Assembly: GCA_036986275.1 (NCBI GenBank)
Contig: BTRG01000002.1
Span: 37,826-101,825, forward strand
Direction: 5' to 3'
DNA from: BTRG01 sp036986275
GTDB taxonomy: Bacteria; Pseudomonadota; Gammaproteobacteria; Acidiferrobacterales; SZUA-150
DNA length: 64,000 bases
Part shown: positions 17,919 to 26,504 of the stretch, piece after piece
How the letters are laid out: every line of letters starts with the position of its first letter
Numbering within the stretch: position 1 is the stretch's first letter
Position numbers and translations under genes: made by a program
Notes under the pieces: model-generated
Told to the model about the DNA's origin: nothing
Seen by the model: only the letters and a program-made list of their open reading frames with translations
Databases searched by the model: none

Positions 17919-19409
17919 ATGTCGTTTGAATATGCATTAAGTCTGGTGATCTGGTTGCCCATAATCGGCGGGCTACTGGTGTTGGCCACCGGTGACGACA
18001 GCAATGCGCCCTTTGCCCGCAAGCTGAGTTTGATTATTGCTCTGGCGACCTTTGCTGCCAGCATTCCTTTATTTACGAATTTCGATAATGCCACTGCGGC
18101 CATGCAATTCGTCGAGCAGCGGCCGTGGATAGCCGCCTTCAACATCAATTATCACCTGGGTATAGATGGCATCTCGCTGCTGCTGGTGTTGTTGACCACA
18201 TTTACCAGCATACTCGTCGTGATAGCGGGCTGGAAGGTGATACAGAGGCGTGTCGCCCAGTACATGGGTATGTTCCTGATCATGGAAGGTTTGATGGTGG
18301 GTGTATTCACCTCACTGGATGCCATGCTGTTCTATGTCTTTTGGGAGGCCACGCTGATACCCATGTACCTCATTATTGGTGTATGGGGTGGACCCAACCG
18401 TGTCTACGCTGCCGTGAAGTTCTTTCTTTATACCTTCCTGGGCTCGGTGCTCATGCTGGTGGCCTTTATCTATCTGTACTTCAAGTCAGGGCAGAGCTTT
18501 AGTCTGGCGGACATGTATGCTGTCAAGTTATCGATGACGGAGCAGACGTTGATCTTCCTGGCTTTCTTCGTCGCCTTTGCCGTCAAGGTACCGATGTGGC
18601 CGGTGCATACCTGGTTACCCGATGCGCATGTGGAAGCCCCTACCGGGGGCTCTGTAGTGCTGGCAGCCATCCTGCTGAAACTGGGTGCCTACGGTTTTCT
18701 ACGTTTTAGCCTGCCCATCACTCCTGATGCCAGCCATGAACTTGCCTGGTTGATGATAGGTCTATCGTTGATTGCGGTGGTATATATTGCTCTGGTGGCG
18801 CTGGTGCAGGAAGACATGAAGAAGCTGATCGCCTATTCGTCTATTTCGCATATGGGTTTTGTGACCCTGGGAATCTTTATTTTCAATGCCCAGGGCATAG
18901 AAGGCGGCATCGCACAAATGGTGTCGCACGGTTTTATATCCGGCGCCATGTTCCTATGTGTTGGTATGATGTATGACCGTTTGCATAGTCGTATGATCAA
19001 GGATTGTGGTGGCCTGGCCAGTCGTATGCCGGTGTTCGCGGCATTTATGATGCTATTTGCCATGGCCAATACCGGTCTTCCCGGTACTTCCGGATTTGTC
19101 GGTGAGTTCCTGGTGATACTCGGTGCTTTCCAGGTAAATATCTGGTATGCCGTGGTGGCGGCAACGACGCTGATTTTTGGTGCCGCCTACACCTTGTGGA
19201 TGTACAAGCGCGTTATCTTTGGCAAGGTGGTCAGCGAAAAAGTTGAGGCATTGGAAGATATCACGTCAAGAGAAATTCTGGTGCTGAGTGCGTTGGCGAT
19301 AGCGGTTCTGGTCATGGGTCTGTGGCCTTATCCCTTCCTTGAGACCATGCATACCTCGGTAGATCATTTGCTGCAACAGGTAGCAGTATCCAAGCTGCCG
19401 CTATATTGA
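17919..19409 (+). CDS. nuoM: NADH-quinone oxidoreductase subunit M
   Basis: Antiporter-like proton-pumping subunit, 496 residues with about 14 membrane segments. Motifs include FWEATLIPMYLIIGVWGG (essential Glu), VPMWPVHTWLPDAHVEAPTGGS and YSSISHMGFVTLGIF. 15 nt after nuoL. Confidence 0.97.
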   Translation: MSFEYALSLVIWLPIIGGLLVLATGDDSNAPFARKLSLIIALATFAASIPLFTNFDNATAAMQFVEQRPWIAAFNINYHLGIDGISLLLVLLTTFTSILVVIAGWKVIQRRVAQYMGMFLIMEGLMVGVFTSLDAMLFYVFWEATLIPMYLIIGVWGGPNRVYAAVKFFLYTFLGSVLMLVAFIYLYFKSGQSFSLADMYAVKLSMTEQTLIFLAFFVAFAVKVPMWPVHTWLPDAHVEAPTGGSVVLAAILLKLGAYGFLRFSLPITPDASHELAWLMIGLSLIAVVYIALVALVQEDMKKLIAYSSISHMGFVTLGIFIFNAQGIEGGIAQMVSHGFISGAMFLCVGMMYDRLHSRMIKDCGGLASRMPVFAAFMMLFAMANTGLPGTSGFVGEFLVILGAFQVNIWYAVVAATTLIFGAAYTLWMYKRVIFGKVVSEKVEALEDITSREILVLSALAIAVLVMGLWPYPFLETMHTSVDHLLQQVAVSKLPLY

Positions 19410-19430
19410 TGAAAAGAAAGTGGTGACAAG

Positions 19431-20876
19431 ATGACAATGGCCTGGATAGATATAGCCCCTGCATTACCGGAGATCTTTATGTTCTCCATGGCTTGCGTGA
19501 TCTTGATTGCCGATCTTTATGTAAACGATAAGAATCGCATTGTCACCTATGGCCTGACTCAGGGCACGCTCATTGTTGCGGCATTTATGATCTTCACGGA
19601 TATCCCGCAAACGAAAAGCCTGTTGTTTAATAATATGTTTGTGCACGACACGCTGTCGGCAACCCTCAAGGGGGTTATCTTGCTGATTATCGTCGTCGTG
19701 TTTGTCTATTCGCGTGACTACCTGCGTGATCGTAATATGTTTCGTGGTGAATACTTCGTACTCGGTCTGTTTGCTGTCGTAGGAATGATGGTCATGGTAT
19801 CGGCCAGCCATTTCCTGACGCTCTATCTTGGACTCGAGCTTTTGTCACTCTGTTTATATGCCATGATTGCCTTTCGACGTGATTCATCCACGGCAACCGA
19901 AGCGGCGATGAAGTATTTTGTTCTCGGCGCATTGGCATCAGGCATGTTGCTCTATGGCATGTCTATGCTCTACGGTGTGACCGGCAGTCTGGAAATCGCC
20001 AAGGTACAGCAGGCCATCGGCAGTTATGATCCAGGTAATATGCCCCTGACCTTCGGGCTCGTGTTCGTGGTTGTGGCGCTGGCGTTTAAACTGGGTGCCG
20101 TACCTTTTCATATGTGGGTGCCGGATGTGTATCAGGGTGCGCCGACCTCCGTGACATTGTTTATTGGTACCGCTCCCAAGATAGCCGGCTTTGCCATAGT
20201 TATGCGTTTATTGATTGGCGGCCTCGATGGCCTGTCCGCCAGTTGGCAGGGCATGCTGATTATTCTTGCAATCTTGTCCATGGCCGGCGGCAACCTGATG
20301 GCCATAGCCCAAACCAATATCAAGCGCATGTTGGCCTATTCGACAATCTCGCACATGGGTTTCTTTTTGCTCGGGATTCTCAGCGCTACGGCGAATGGTT
20401 ACAGCTCGTCCATGTTCTATATAATGGTGTATGCGGCCATGAGCCTGGGCGCTTTCGGTATGGTAATCCTTCTGTCTCGCGCCGGTTTTGAGGCGGAGAA
20501 AATTGATGACTTCAAAGGCCTGAATCAACGTAGTCCATGGTACGCATTTTTAATGTTGTTGTTGATGTTCTCCATGGCCGGTGTACCGCCTACCTTGGGT
20601 TTCTATTCCAAATTGCTGGTTATACAAAGTATCATCCAAGCCGATATGTTATGGCTTGCCATTGTTTCTGTACTGTTGGCTGTTATAGGGGCCTTCTATT
20701 ACCTGCGCATCGTTAAGGTCATGTATTTTGATGAGCCGGAAGCAGATACCCATGTCATTCCCGCGGCAGTTGATGCCAGGATACTTCTGGGTATTAATGC
20801 CCTGGCATTAATTGTCATTTTGCCCTGGGTGGGTGACATCATAGAACTTTGCCGCCGCGCCATCGCCGGTCTCTAG
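19431..20876 (+). CDS. nuoN: NADH-quinone oxidoreductase subunit N
   Basis: Third antiporter-like subunit, 481 residues with about 14 membrane segments. Motifs include GLELLSLCLYAMIAF, KLGAVPFHMWVPDVYQGAPT and YSTISHMGFFLLG. Last gene of the operon; no strong terminator is visible in the 170 nt that follow. Confidence 0.97.
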   Translation: MTMAWIDIAPALPEIFMFSMACVILIADLYVNDKNRIVTYGLTQGTLIVAAFMIFTDIPQTKSLLFNNMFVHDTLSATLKGVILLIIVVVFVYSRDYLRDRNMFRGEYFVLGLFAVVGMMVMVSASHFLTLYLGLELLSLCLYAMIAFRRDSSTATEAAMKYFVLGALASGMLLYGMSMLYGVTGSLEIAKVQQAIGSYDPGNMPLTFGLVFVVVALAFKLGAVPFHMWVPDVYQGAPTSVTLFIGTAPKIAGFAIVMRLLIGGLDGLSASWQGMLIILAILSMAGGNLMAIAQTNIKRMLAYSTISHMGFFLLGILSATANGYSSSMFYIMVYAAMSLGAFGMVILLSRAGFEAEKIDDFKGLNQRSPWYAFLMLLLMFSMAGVPPTLGFYSKLLVIQSIIQADMLWLAIVSVLLAVIGAFYYLRIVKVMYFDEPEADTHVIPAAVDARILLGINALALIVILPWVGDIIELCRRAIAGL

Positions 20877-21049
20877 TTTTCCTAATATCTTAGCGCCTTA
20901 ACGGTGTTTCGCATCCCGTATTGTTTGCGCCTGTTGTATCGTTAAACCTTTCCAGCAGACTGTCGATACTGTAGTAGGCAGGGGATTACCCCATATTCCA
21001 CAATAAATTCAATAGTTTGGAGCTTCATCCTCGGGCGAAGACGCGGTTT

Positions 21050-21658
21050 ATGGTGACATTGGCGGGCAAGGGTGTGTTTCGCACCAACTTTGATGAGTTG
21101 TTTGGTGCGTTTGTATTGATCATGGTGATGTTTGGTGTGATTGCATTCAGTACGTTGATGCTAATCTCCAAATACCCTGACGAGACACTATCCTATTTGT
21201 TGCTTGGTCTGGCATTGGCTGTGATAGCCGGCATCGTGACTTATCTATGGAAGGCGCGTGGGGAGTTGCAAATGACACGGTCCTATGTGGCATTTATATC
21301 CGCGGCCGGCAAGCGCTATTCTGCCAAGTGGAGCCGGATTGCGCGTATACATCCAGCCCCGGGCTGGTTGCGCATCTATGATACTGAAGGTCAGAAGCTG
21401 TGCAGCCTGACGTATGCACCCGGAGAGCAAGCCGCCTTGATGCAGATGCTCAGGCATTATACAGACAGTTTTCAACGTCTGCATCAAGGTTTGCACGTGG
21501 CTGTTTCGTCTCAGGATCAGGAAGCGGTTGCAGTCAGGAGCAGGATAAAACGGGCGCGGGTTACGGCAACGAAGGTGTCCAAGAAGAAGGTGTCCAAGAA
21601 GAAGGTGGCCAAGAAGAAGGTGGCCAAGAAGAAGGTAGTGAAAAAACGTCGAGCATAA
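21050..21658 (+). CDS. Membrane protein with Lys-rich repeat tail, unknown function
   Basis: Product of about 202 residues from the ATG at 21050 (a TTG at 21017 would add 11). It has two membrane segments near the N-terminus, a soluble part with a PH-like look (beta-rich, IARIHPAPGWLRIYD), and a C-terminal tail of 15-nt repeats giving VSKKK, VSKKK, VAKKK, VAKKK, VVKKR. The tail is strongly basic and could bind nucleic acid or anionic lipids, but that is inference. No named family recognised. Confidence 0.7.
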   Translation: MVTLAGKGVFRTNFDELFGAFVLIMVMFGVIAFSTLMLISKYPDETLSYLLLGLALAVIAGIVTYLWKARGELQMTRSYVAFISAAGKRYSAKWSRIARIHPAPGWLRIYDTEGQKLCSLTYAPGEQAALMQMLRHYTDSFQRLHQGLHVAVSSQDQEAVAVRSRIKRARVTATKVSKKKVSKKKVAKKKVAKKKVVKKRRA

Positions 21659-21729
21659 GTTGGCGCTGCGGTATGATGTTCCTATATGATATCGAGTGCC
21701 CGTCCAGGATAAGGGCAAAGGGAGGTGTC

Positions 21730-22413
21730 ATGTATGCATATAAAATAACAGCTATTTTTTTATCATTGGCCATTGCAGGTCCGGTCTATGCGGAATTACA
21801 GGAACTGACTCGAGAGACCAGGACGCGTGGCACTGTAACACTAAAATTTGATGACCAGCGTATTGCCCGTGATGTACTTGAGAAATACCTGCTGATACAC
21901 CCACGCGTGTATGCACGACGATTCGCAAAGACATATATTGCACGTTGTACCGATGCAGTAATTTATTACCCTTGTGGCACACGCAATCTCGATGATTACA
22001 ACTATTTAGATAATGCACAGGTCAATGTTCGCAGGGCCGAGAAGCGCATTCAGTATCTCAAAGGTTTAAATGAAGTACCGGAATTGCAACCGCTGACCAG
22101 TTATTTTGAGAAATTATTGTCGTTCAGCCTGGAGCTGGACAAGCGAGTGCTGCGTTATTTCCAGAATGGAAACGTCAGTGTATTGAAGGAGTCGGTGGAA
22201 GGTCTGGAACCCATACATATTGTGCCGGGCGTGTTACGAAAACTGGCCACCGTGGAGAGCAAACACGGTATGTATTGGTTGGCCCGTTTTCAATGGCGGG
22301 GCGCCATGTTTGCCCATTACAAAGAGGCCTTGGGCGCGATACCGGAGGGAAGCTGGGATGCTTTCCTTGAGGCCTATGATATCAAGGAAAGCTATGTGCC
22401 CAGTGCCCGCTAG
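21730..22413 (+). CDS. Secreted protein, unknown function
   Basis: A 227-residue product from the ATG at 21730, which has a GGAGG ribosome site 4 nt upstream. A longer in-frame extension reaches back into the preceding gene and is ignored. The first 21 residues are a signal peptide ending VYAEL. The mature part is helical, with four Cys (CTDAVIYYPCGTRNLDD holds two close together) that may form a disulfide. No recognised family. Confidence 0.8.
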   Translation: MYAYKITAIFLSLAIAGPVYAELQELTRETRTRGTVTLKFDDQRIARDVLEKYLLIHPRVYARRFAKTYIARCTDAVIYYPCGTRNLDDYNYLDNAQVNVRRAEKRIQYLKGLNEVPELQPLTSYFEKLLSFSLELDKRVLRYFQNGNVSVLKESVEGLEPIHIVPGVLRKLATVESKHGMYWLARFQWRGAMFAHYKEALGAIPEGSWDAFLEAYDIKESYVPSAR

Positions 22414-22419
22414 CGCCTC

Positions 22420-22710
22420 CTAACAGGCAAAAAAGGATCTGAACGACCCCAGATTGTGCACGGCTGTAAACCCTATTTCACGCAATCGAGCCTGAGCCAT
22501 GCCACTACGCCGGCCCGTAACGCAGTACACGATCACAGGCCTTTCTTTATCTATGGTGGTGGCTTGCTGGTCGATAGCTTCCAGGGGCAGTGATATCGCG
22601 TCAGGCAAGGCGCCCTGGAAAAATTCACTTTGTGAGCGCACATCCACCAATTGTGCGCCCTGTTGAATCATGGTTTTGGCTTCAGCGCATGAAATATCCT
22701 GTAAGCTCAT
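22420..22710 (-). CDS. Single-domain rhodanese-like protein
   Basis: Small rhodanese-fold protein of 96 residues that could carry sulfane sulfur as a persulfide. The catalytic loop is CVTGRRSG with Cys63, preceded by VDVRSQSEFFQGALPDAISLPL, the usual first rhodanese motif. No signal peptide, so probably cytosolic. It converges on the secreted-protein gene, only 7 nt from its stop. Confidence 0.9.
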   Translation of the reverse strand: MSLQDISCAEAKTMIQQGAQLVDVRSQSEFFQGALPDAISLPLEAIDQQATTIDKERPVIVYCVTGRRSGMAQARLREIGFTAVHNLGSFRSFFAC

Positions 22711-22786
22711 TGTTTTGTTTCCTGATGTTGAATCTGGATCACTAGATAAGGGTGTGGGAATGATATTGCAAGCCCACCGAAGTATT

Positions 22787-22820
22787 ATTTTGTACGGCGG
22801 CTCATTTTGTACGGCGGCTC
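22787..22820. repeat. Two tandem 17-nt repeats
   Basis: Two exact 17-nt copies (22787–22803 and 22804–22820) followed by a partial third of 7 nt, in the gap between the rhodanese gene and the AAA+ gene. No coding role is apparent. Confidence 0.8.
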
Positions 22821-22945
22821 ATTTTGTGGGGGTGGGTCACTTTGGTATTGTAAGCCCCTGCTGTAAATGCGGATTAAACATTAGAATCGGTGTCTCACCG
22901 GGCCCAAGGGTACGGATCGGGATGCCCTGTCAAAAAGGTGAGTAA

Positions 22946-23044
22946 GTGTCCTGGAATAAGATATACAAGATTGTGATTTCAATCATCATCGCAGGTATTA
23001 TGATTTCCTGGTTTTTTTCAGCGTTGTTTATCCCTGAAAGCTAG
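22946..23044 (+). CDS. Possible 32-residue membrane peptide
   Basis: A GTG-started frame with an AAGGTGAG ribosome-binding-like sequence 3 nt upstream encodes 32 residues: a short basic N-terminus, a hydrophobic stretch of about 20 residues (IVISIIIAGIMISWFFSALF) and a short tail. It ends 55 nt before the Ycf46-like gene on the same strand. Too short to identify by family; the membrane-segment pattern and ribosome site make it plausible, no more. Confidence 0.4.
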   Translation: MSWNKIYKIVISIIIAGIMISWFFSALFIPES

Positions 23045-23099
23045 ACAGGATTGTTTTGCTATAAAGGAATTTGTCTTCACATTTGGCTGATAAATAAAT

Positions 23100-24578
23100 A
23101 TGAATGATGCGCATGATATCGAAGTGTTGCTGCGTTCACGCATCCCTGTGATTGTGATCGAGACACATGAAGAAAAGCGTGCTGTGGAGATGTTTATTCC
23201 TTTAGCACTGCGTATGGCGAAGCCGGTCTTTGTCTGGTCAATCACGCAGGGCCTGAAGCGTGTTGATATTGATATGCCACCGCAGAAACATAACATCGAT
23301 CCAGATATCGTTATTGGTCATATCAAGTCATCTTCCGTACCCGCTATTTACCTACTGCTTGATTTTCACCCTTATCTAAATGATCCTAAACTCGTGCGTC
23401 AGTTGCGTGAGGTGGCCCAGGCCCGTGAGGAATCCGGGGATACGGTGGTTCTGATCAGCCACGACATAGATATTCCGCCAGAGTTGCAGAAGTATTGCGC
23501 ATATTTTTCCCTGTCCATGCCGGATGAGAAGGTCTTGAGGAAGCTGGTAGTTGAAGAGGCGCGTGCCTGGTCCGCCAAGAATCATGGGCGCAAGGTACGT
23601 ACCGATGAGGAATCCATGGAAATGTTGGTGCGCAACCTGGCGGGGCTGACACTGGTCGATGCCAGGCGCCTGGCGCGGAGTGCGATCTGTAATGATGGCG
23701 CCATCTCAAAAAACGATATCGCTGAAGTGATGCAGGCCAAGTACAAGTTGTTCGACAGGGATGGCGTGCTGTCGTTTGAATATGATGTGGCACACTTTGC
23801 CAATGTGGGAGGACTGCGAAAACTCAGGCATTGGCTGGAACAGCGTAAATCTGTTTTTACTTCTGCACGAAATATCAGTGGCCTTGAGAGACCCAAGGGT
23901 ATCATGTTGCTGGGTGTTCAGGGTTGCGGTAAATCGCTGGCTGCCCGTGCCGTGGCAGGCATGTGGGGTATACCCTTATTAAGACTGGACTTCGGTAGCT
24001 TGTATAACAAATATATTGGTGAGACCGAAAAGAATCTCAGACAGTCCCTTAAAACTGCTCGCGTGATGGCGCCCTGCGTATTGTGGATAGACGAAATCGA
24101 AAAAGGTCTTTCCAGTGAGGAGGGTGACAGCGGCACCTCTCGGCGTATTCTCGGTACATTGCTGACCTGGATGTCAGAAGAAAATGAAGGTGTGTTTATT
24201 GTCGCAACAGCCAATGATATTGAATCACTGCCACCGGAACTGATACGAAAGGGCAGACTGGATGAGATCTTTTTTGTCGATCTTCCTGATGCCGGCACCC
24301 GGGCAACGGTGTTTGCCGTACATCTTAAAAAACGTAATCAGGATGTGGAAAAATTCGAACTTGATAAACTGGCGCAACAGGCTGACAAGTTCTCAGGTTC
24401 AGAAATCGAACAGGCCGTGGTATCGGCCATGTATGCCGCCCATGCCGCCAAGGCTGCATTGAACACCCAGCACATTCTCGATGAGCTGGGAAACACGCGC
24501 CCTCTGGCAGTAGTGATGGCAGAGAAGATACAGCAGCTGCGCGAGTGGGCAGCAGGCAGGACTGTGTCGGCAGATTAG
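23100..24578 (+). CDS. Ycf46-like AAA+ ATPase
   Basis: Cytosolic AAA+ ATPase of 492 residues resembling the Ycf46 family of plastids, cyanobacteria and many proteobacteria, whose role is poorly defined. The N-terminal part (VLLRSRIPVIVIETHEEKRA, VFVWSITQGLKR) is family-typical. Walker A is GVQGCGKS at 272–279, Walker B is VLWIDEIEK with Asp331/Glu332, and the Arg-finger region is RKGRLDEIFFVDLPD. A short hydrophobic frame precedes it by 55 nt. No metal or peptidase motif is seen. Confidence 0.88.
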   Translation: MNDAHDIEVLLRSRIPVIVIETHEEKRAVEMFIPLALRMAKPVFVWSITQGLKRVDIDMPPQKHNIDPDIVIGHIKSSSVPAIYLLLDFHPYLNDPKLVRQLREVAQAREESGDTVVLISHDIDIPPELQKYCAYFSLSMPDEKVLRKLVVEEARAWSAKNHGRKVRTDEESMEMLVRNLAGLTLVDARRLARSAICNDGAISKNDIAEVMQAKYKLFDRDGVLSFEYDVAHFANVGGLRKLRHWLEQRKSVFTSARNISGLERPKGIMLLGVQGCGKSLAARAVAGMWGIPLLRLDFGSLYNKYIGETEKNLRQSLKTARVMAPCVLWIDEIEKGLSSEEGDSGTSRRILGTLLTWMSEENEGVFIVATANDIESLPPELIRKGRLDEIFFVDLPDAGTRATVFAVHLKKRNQDVEKFELDKLAQQADKFSGSEIEQAVVSAMYAAHAAKAALNTQHILDELGNTRPLAVVMAEKIQQLREWAAGRTVSAD

Positions 24579-24618
24579 CCTTGGCAGGAACGACAGACAA
24601 CCTGCAAGAACAGCCTTG

Positions 24619-24861
24619 CTATATCCCGGTTATTTTTAACTTGCTTAACAATGCCGGTTTGTTCTGTTGCGATACAGCAGCGTTGATATTTTCCTGTTTA
24701 TCAAGGTCGGTCGTGATGCCGCGTAAGGGCTGGGTATCACCTGCCGGTTTATGCAGCGGGTCTGTTGTCGCCGGGGTTTCGTCCTGTTGGCTGCTGGCAG
24801 CCCATGCAGCAGGTGTCGCCAGCATCATAGTTGTAACAATATAAACAAGCTTCTTAACCAT
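24619..24861 (-). CDS. Small exported protein, unknown function
   Basis: An 80-residue product with a signal peptide (residues 1–21, AAWA cleavage region). On the minus strand a strong AAGGTGGAG ribosome site sits just upstream of the ATG. The mature part is polar and low in cysteines. It converges on the AAA+ gene. No family recognised. Confidence 0.7.
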   Translation of the reverse strand: MVKKLVYIVTTMMLATPAAWAASSQQDETPATTDPLHKPAGDTQPLRGITTDLDKQENINAAVSQQNKPALLSKLKITGI

Positions 24862-25005
24862 TCTCCACCTTCCTCGTTCTAAACTTTTTATATTCTTTTT
24901 TATTGGCGCTCTTTGTCAGCAATAAGCTTGCTATTGGTTTATATGGCCACTCATGGTCACCAGCGTTCGACTGTTTCCACCAGCCGGTCAGCCACTATGC
25001 GCCTT

Positions 25006-25917
25006 TTACGGCGGGTCGTCCAATGTCGTTAGCTCCTGGTCATTGCGCCTGCTGGATCTGTATCCAGACCACTGATGCAGCACTAATCCAGAGGCGATGG
25101 CCAGGGTGCCCAGCCAGACCTCATTGTTAATAACTTCGTTGTTAAATGATTCACCTGCAATCAGGGCTGCTATCGGTGTAACCAAAGTCACCAGGGCGAT
25201 GGTGCTGACTCGCAGGTGTTTCAGAATGTAAAAATACAATACAAAGCCAAGCACTGAACCGAATATTCCCAGGTAGAAGATGGCTGCACCGGCGCGAAAC
25301 TCCACTGTCTCGGGCAGGGTGCCGTCAAATATCCACCATGTTGCAAAATATAGAGGTAATACCGCAATGAGCCCGCCGCCCACCACCGTCAGCGCGGGGA
25401 GTCTGCTGTCGATATGTTTTATCCAGATAGCGCTGCCAGCCTGCATGATCACGGCTGCCAGGATGGCGGCAACACCCCAGAGGGCATTTTCGCCAAATTG
25501 CAGGCTGGAGCGGAAGATAAATGCCAGCCCAAGCAAGCCCAGCAGCAAACCTGATAACTTCTGTATTGTCAGCCTGCCCTCATCCAGAAAGTATGCCGCC
25601 AGTACGCTGGTGACGATGGGCGATAAGCCAAACAAGACGGCAATAAATCCTGAAGGGATATATTGTGCACCCCAATAAATAGTTAGCATGGCGCCATAGA
25701 TACCCAGGCTGGCCGCCAGGTAAGTCTGGCGGGCGCTCTTATGCCAATGTATACGCATACCCAGGACCTTGGCCAGGAGCACACATAGCAGCGCACCAAT
25801 GATCATGCGGCTGGTGGCCGCGAATAGAAAACCAGGCCCCTCACTGCTCCATTTAATGGCCAGGGGTGTGGTGCTCCAAATCAATATAACGCCAAGATAG
25901 GCTGTGGGTACGGACAT
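25006..25917 (-). CDS. EamA/DMT family transporter
   Basis: Inner-membrane exporter of the drug/metabolite transporter superfamily, 303 residues with about ten membrane segments in two repeated halves (first half IWSTTPLAIKW; second half begins near residue 145 with VAAILAAVIMQAGSAIW). Such proteins export small metabolites or amino acids; the substrate cannot be read from sequence. A possible attenuator and leader frame lie upstream (25948–26064). Confidence 0.9.
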   Translation of the reverse strand: MSVPTAYLGVILIWSTTPLAIKWSSEGPGFLFAATSRMIIGALLCVLLAKVLGMRIHWHKSARQTYLAASLGIYGAMLTIYWGAQYIPSGFIAVLFGLSPIVTSVLAAYFLDEGRLTIQKLSGLLLGLLGLAFIFRSSLQFGENALWGVAAILAAVIMQAGSAIWIKHIDSRLPALTVVGGGLIAVLPLYFATWWIFDGTLPETVEFRAGAAIFYLGIFGSVLGFVLYFYILKHLRVSTIALVTLVTPIAALIAGESFNNEVINNEVWLGTLAIASGLVLHQWSGYRSSRRNDQELTTLDDPP

Positions 25918-25947
25918 AATATTCCTTGTCTCATGGCTAAACGCAAA

Positions 25948-25975
25948 AGGCCGCGGCGGAATGCCTGCGGCCTTA
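25948..25975 (-). terminator. Terminator-like hairpin in the EamA leader
   Basis: An 8-bp G+C-rich stem followed on the minus strand by TTTTGCGTTT lies between a candidate leader frame and the EamA start. Such a position suggests a transcription attenuator, though the stem could also just be a terminator for something upstream. Confidence 0.5.
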
Positions 25976-25983
25976 AAGAGAAA

Positions 25984-26064
25984 TCAGTATGGTTTAACGT
26001 TTATCTGAAGCGATTCTCCCGGCCACTGGGGCATACATGTGCGACACGACGGAAAACGACGCAT
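25984..26064 (-). other. Candidate 26-residue leader peptide frame upstream of EamA
   Basis: An ATG-started frame of 26 codons ends 8 nt before the hairpin at 25948–25975, the spacing expected for a ribosome-controlled attenuator. It has several Pro and Arg codons and two Cys but no run of a single amino acid, and no convincing ribosome site is visible. Tentative. Confidence 0.3.
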
Positions 26065-26111
26065 GGACACATGGGTTTGCAAATGGTTTTGGGCCAGGAA
26101 ATCATGCTGCC

Positions 26112-26140
26112 AGTGTCGCGCTACAATTTCGGCCTGTCAA
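26112..26140 (-). promoter_or_regulatory. Possible promoter for the EamA leader
   Basis: On the minus strand a perfect TTGACA (26140–26135) is followed after 17 nt by GACACT (26117–26112). The -35 is ideal and the -10 poor. Position fits a leader transcript of about 190 nt before EamA. Confidence 0.4.
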
Positions 26141-26204
26141 GTGTTTTCATGACGCAACAAGCATGGAATAATTCACGTGATTAATATCCTTACGATGAGC
26201 CGTG

Positions 26205-26486
26205 ATGAATCAAATTCTAATAGAACACAACCCGGCACCGGCCAAACTTGAGGTCATGGGTGTTTTTGATTGGCCAATTTGGGAAAAGGAAGTATCAGCC
26301 TTCCTCTGGAGTTATGACACACAGGAAACCTGTTATATTCTCGAGGGCGCAGTCGTGGTGACGCCTGATGGTGGCGAAGCGGTAACGATAGGGGCGGGGG
26401 ATCTGGTAATTTTTCCGGCAGGCATGTCCTGCACATGGGAGATTCGAGAGCCTGTACGCAAACACTATAATTTTGCATCGCAATAA
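26205..26486 (+). CDS. Cupin-domain protein
   Basis: Small single-domain cupin of 93 residues, of the type with a truncated beta-barrel (DUF861/EutQ-like): the core holds CYILEGAVVVTPDGGEAVTIGAGDLVIFPAGMSCTWEI-type strands. The ATG at 26205 is preferred over the adjacent GTG at 26202. Substrate unknown; metal binding would depend on His/Glu residues that are only partly conserved here. Confidence 0.85.
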   Translation: MNQILIEHNPAPAKLEVMGVFDWPIWEKEVSAFLWSYDTQETCYILEGAVVVTPDGGEAVTIGAGDLVIFPAGMSCTWEIREPVRKHYNFASQ

Positions 26487-26504
26487 CCAGATTAAAGAGT
26501 GTCT

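Noticed and set aside
22670..22945. Plus-strand frame of 91 residues
   Set aside because: Contains the 17-nt tandem repeat, lacks a ribosome site and overlaps the rhodanese start.
25933..26184. Plus-strand frame of 83 residues opposite the EamA leader
   Set aside because: It spans the terminator-like hairpin, has no ribosome site and no family resemblance; the leader reading on the other strand explains the structure better.
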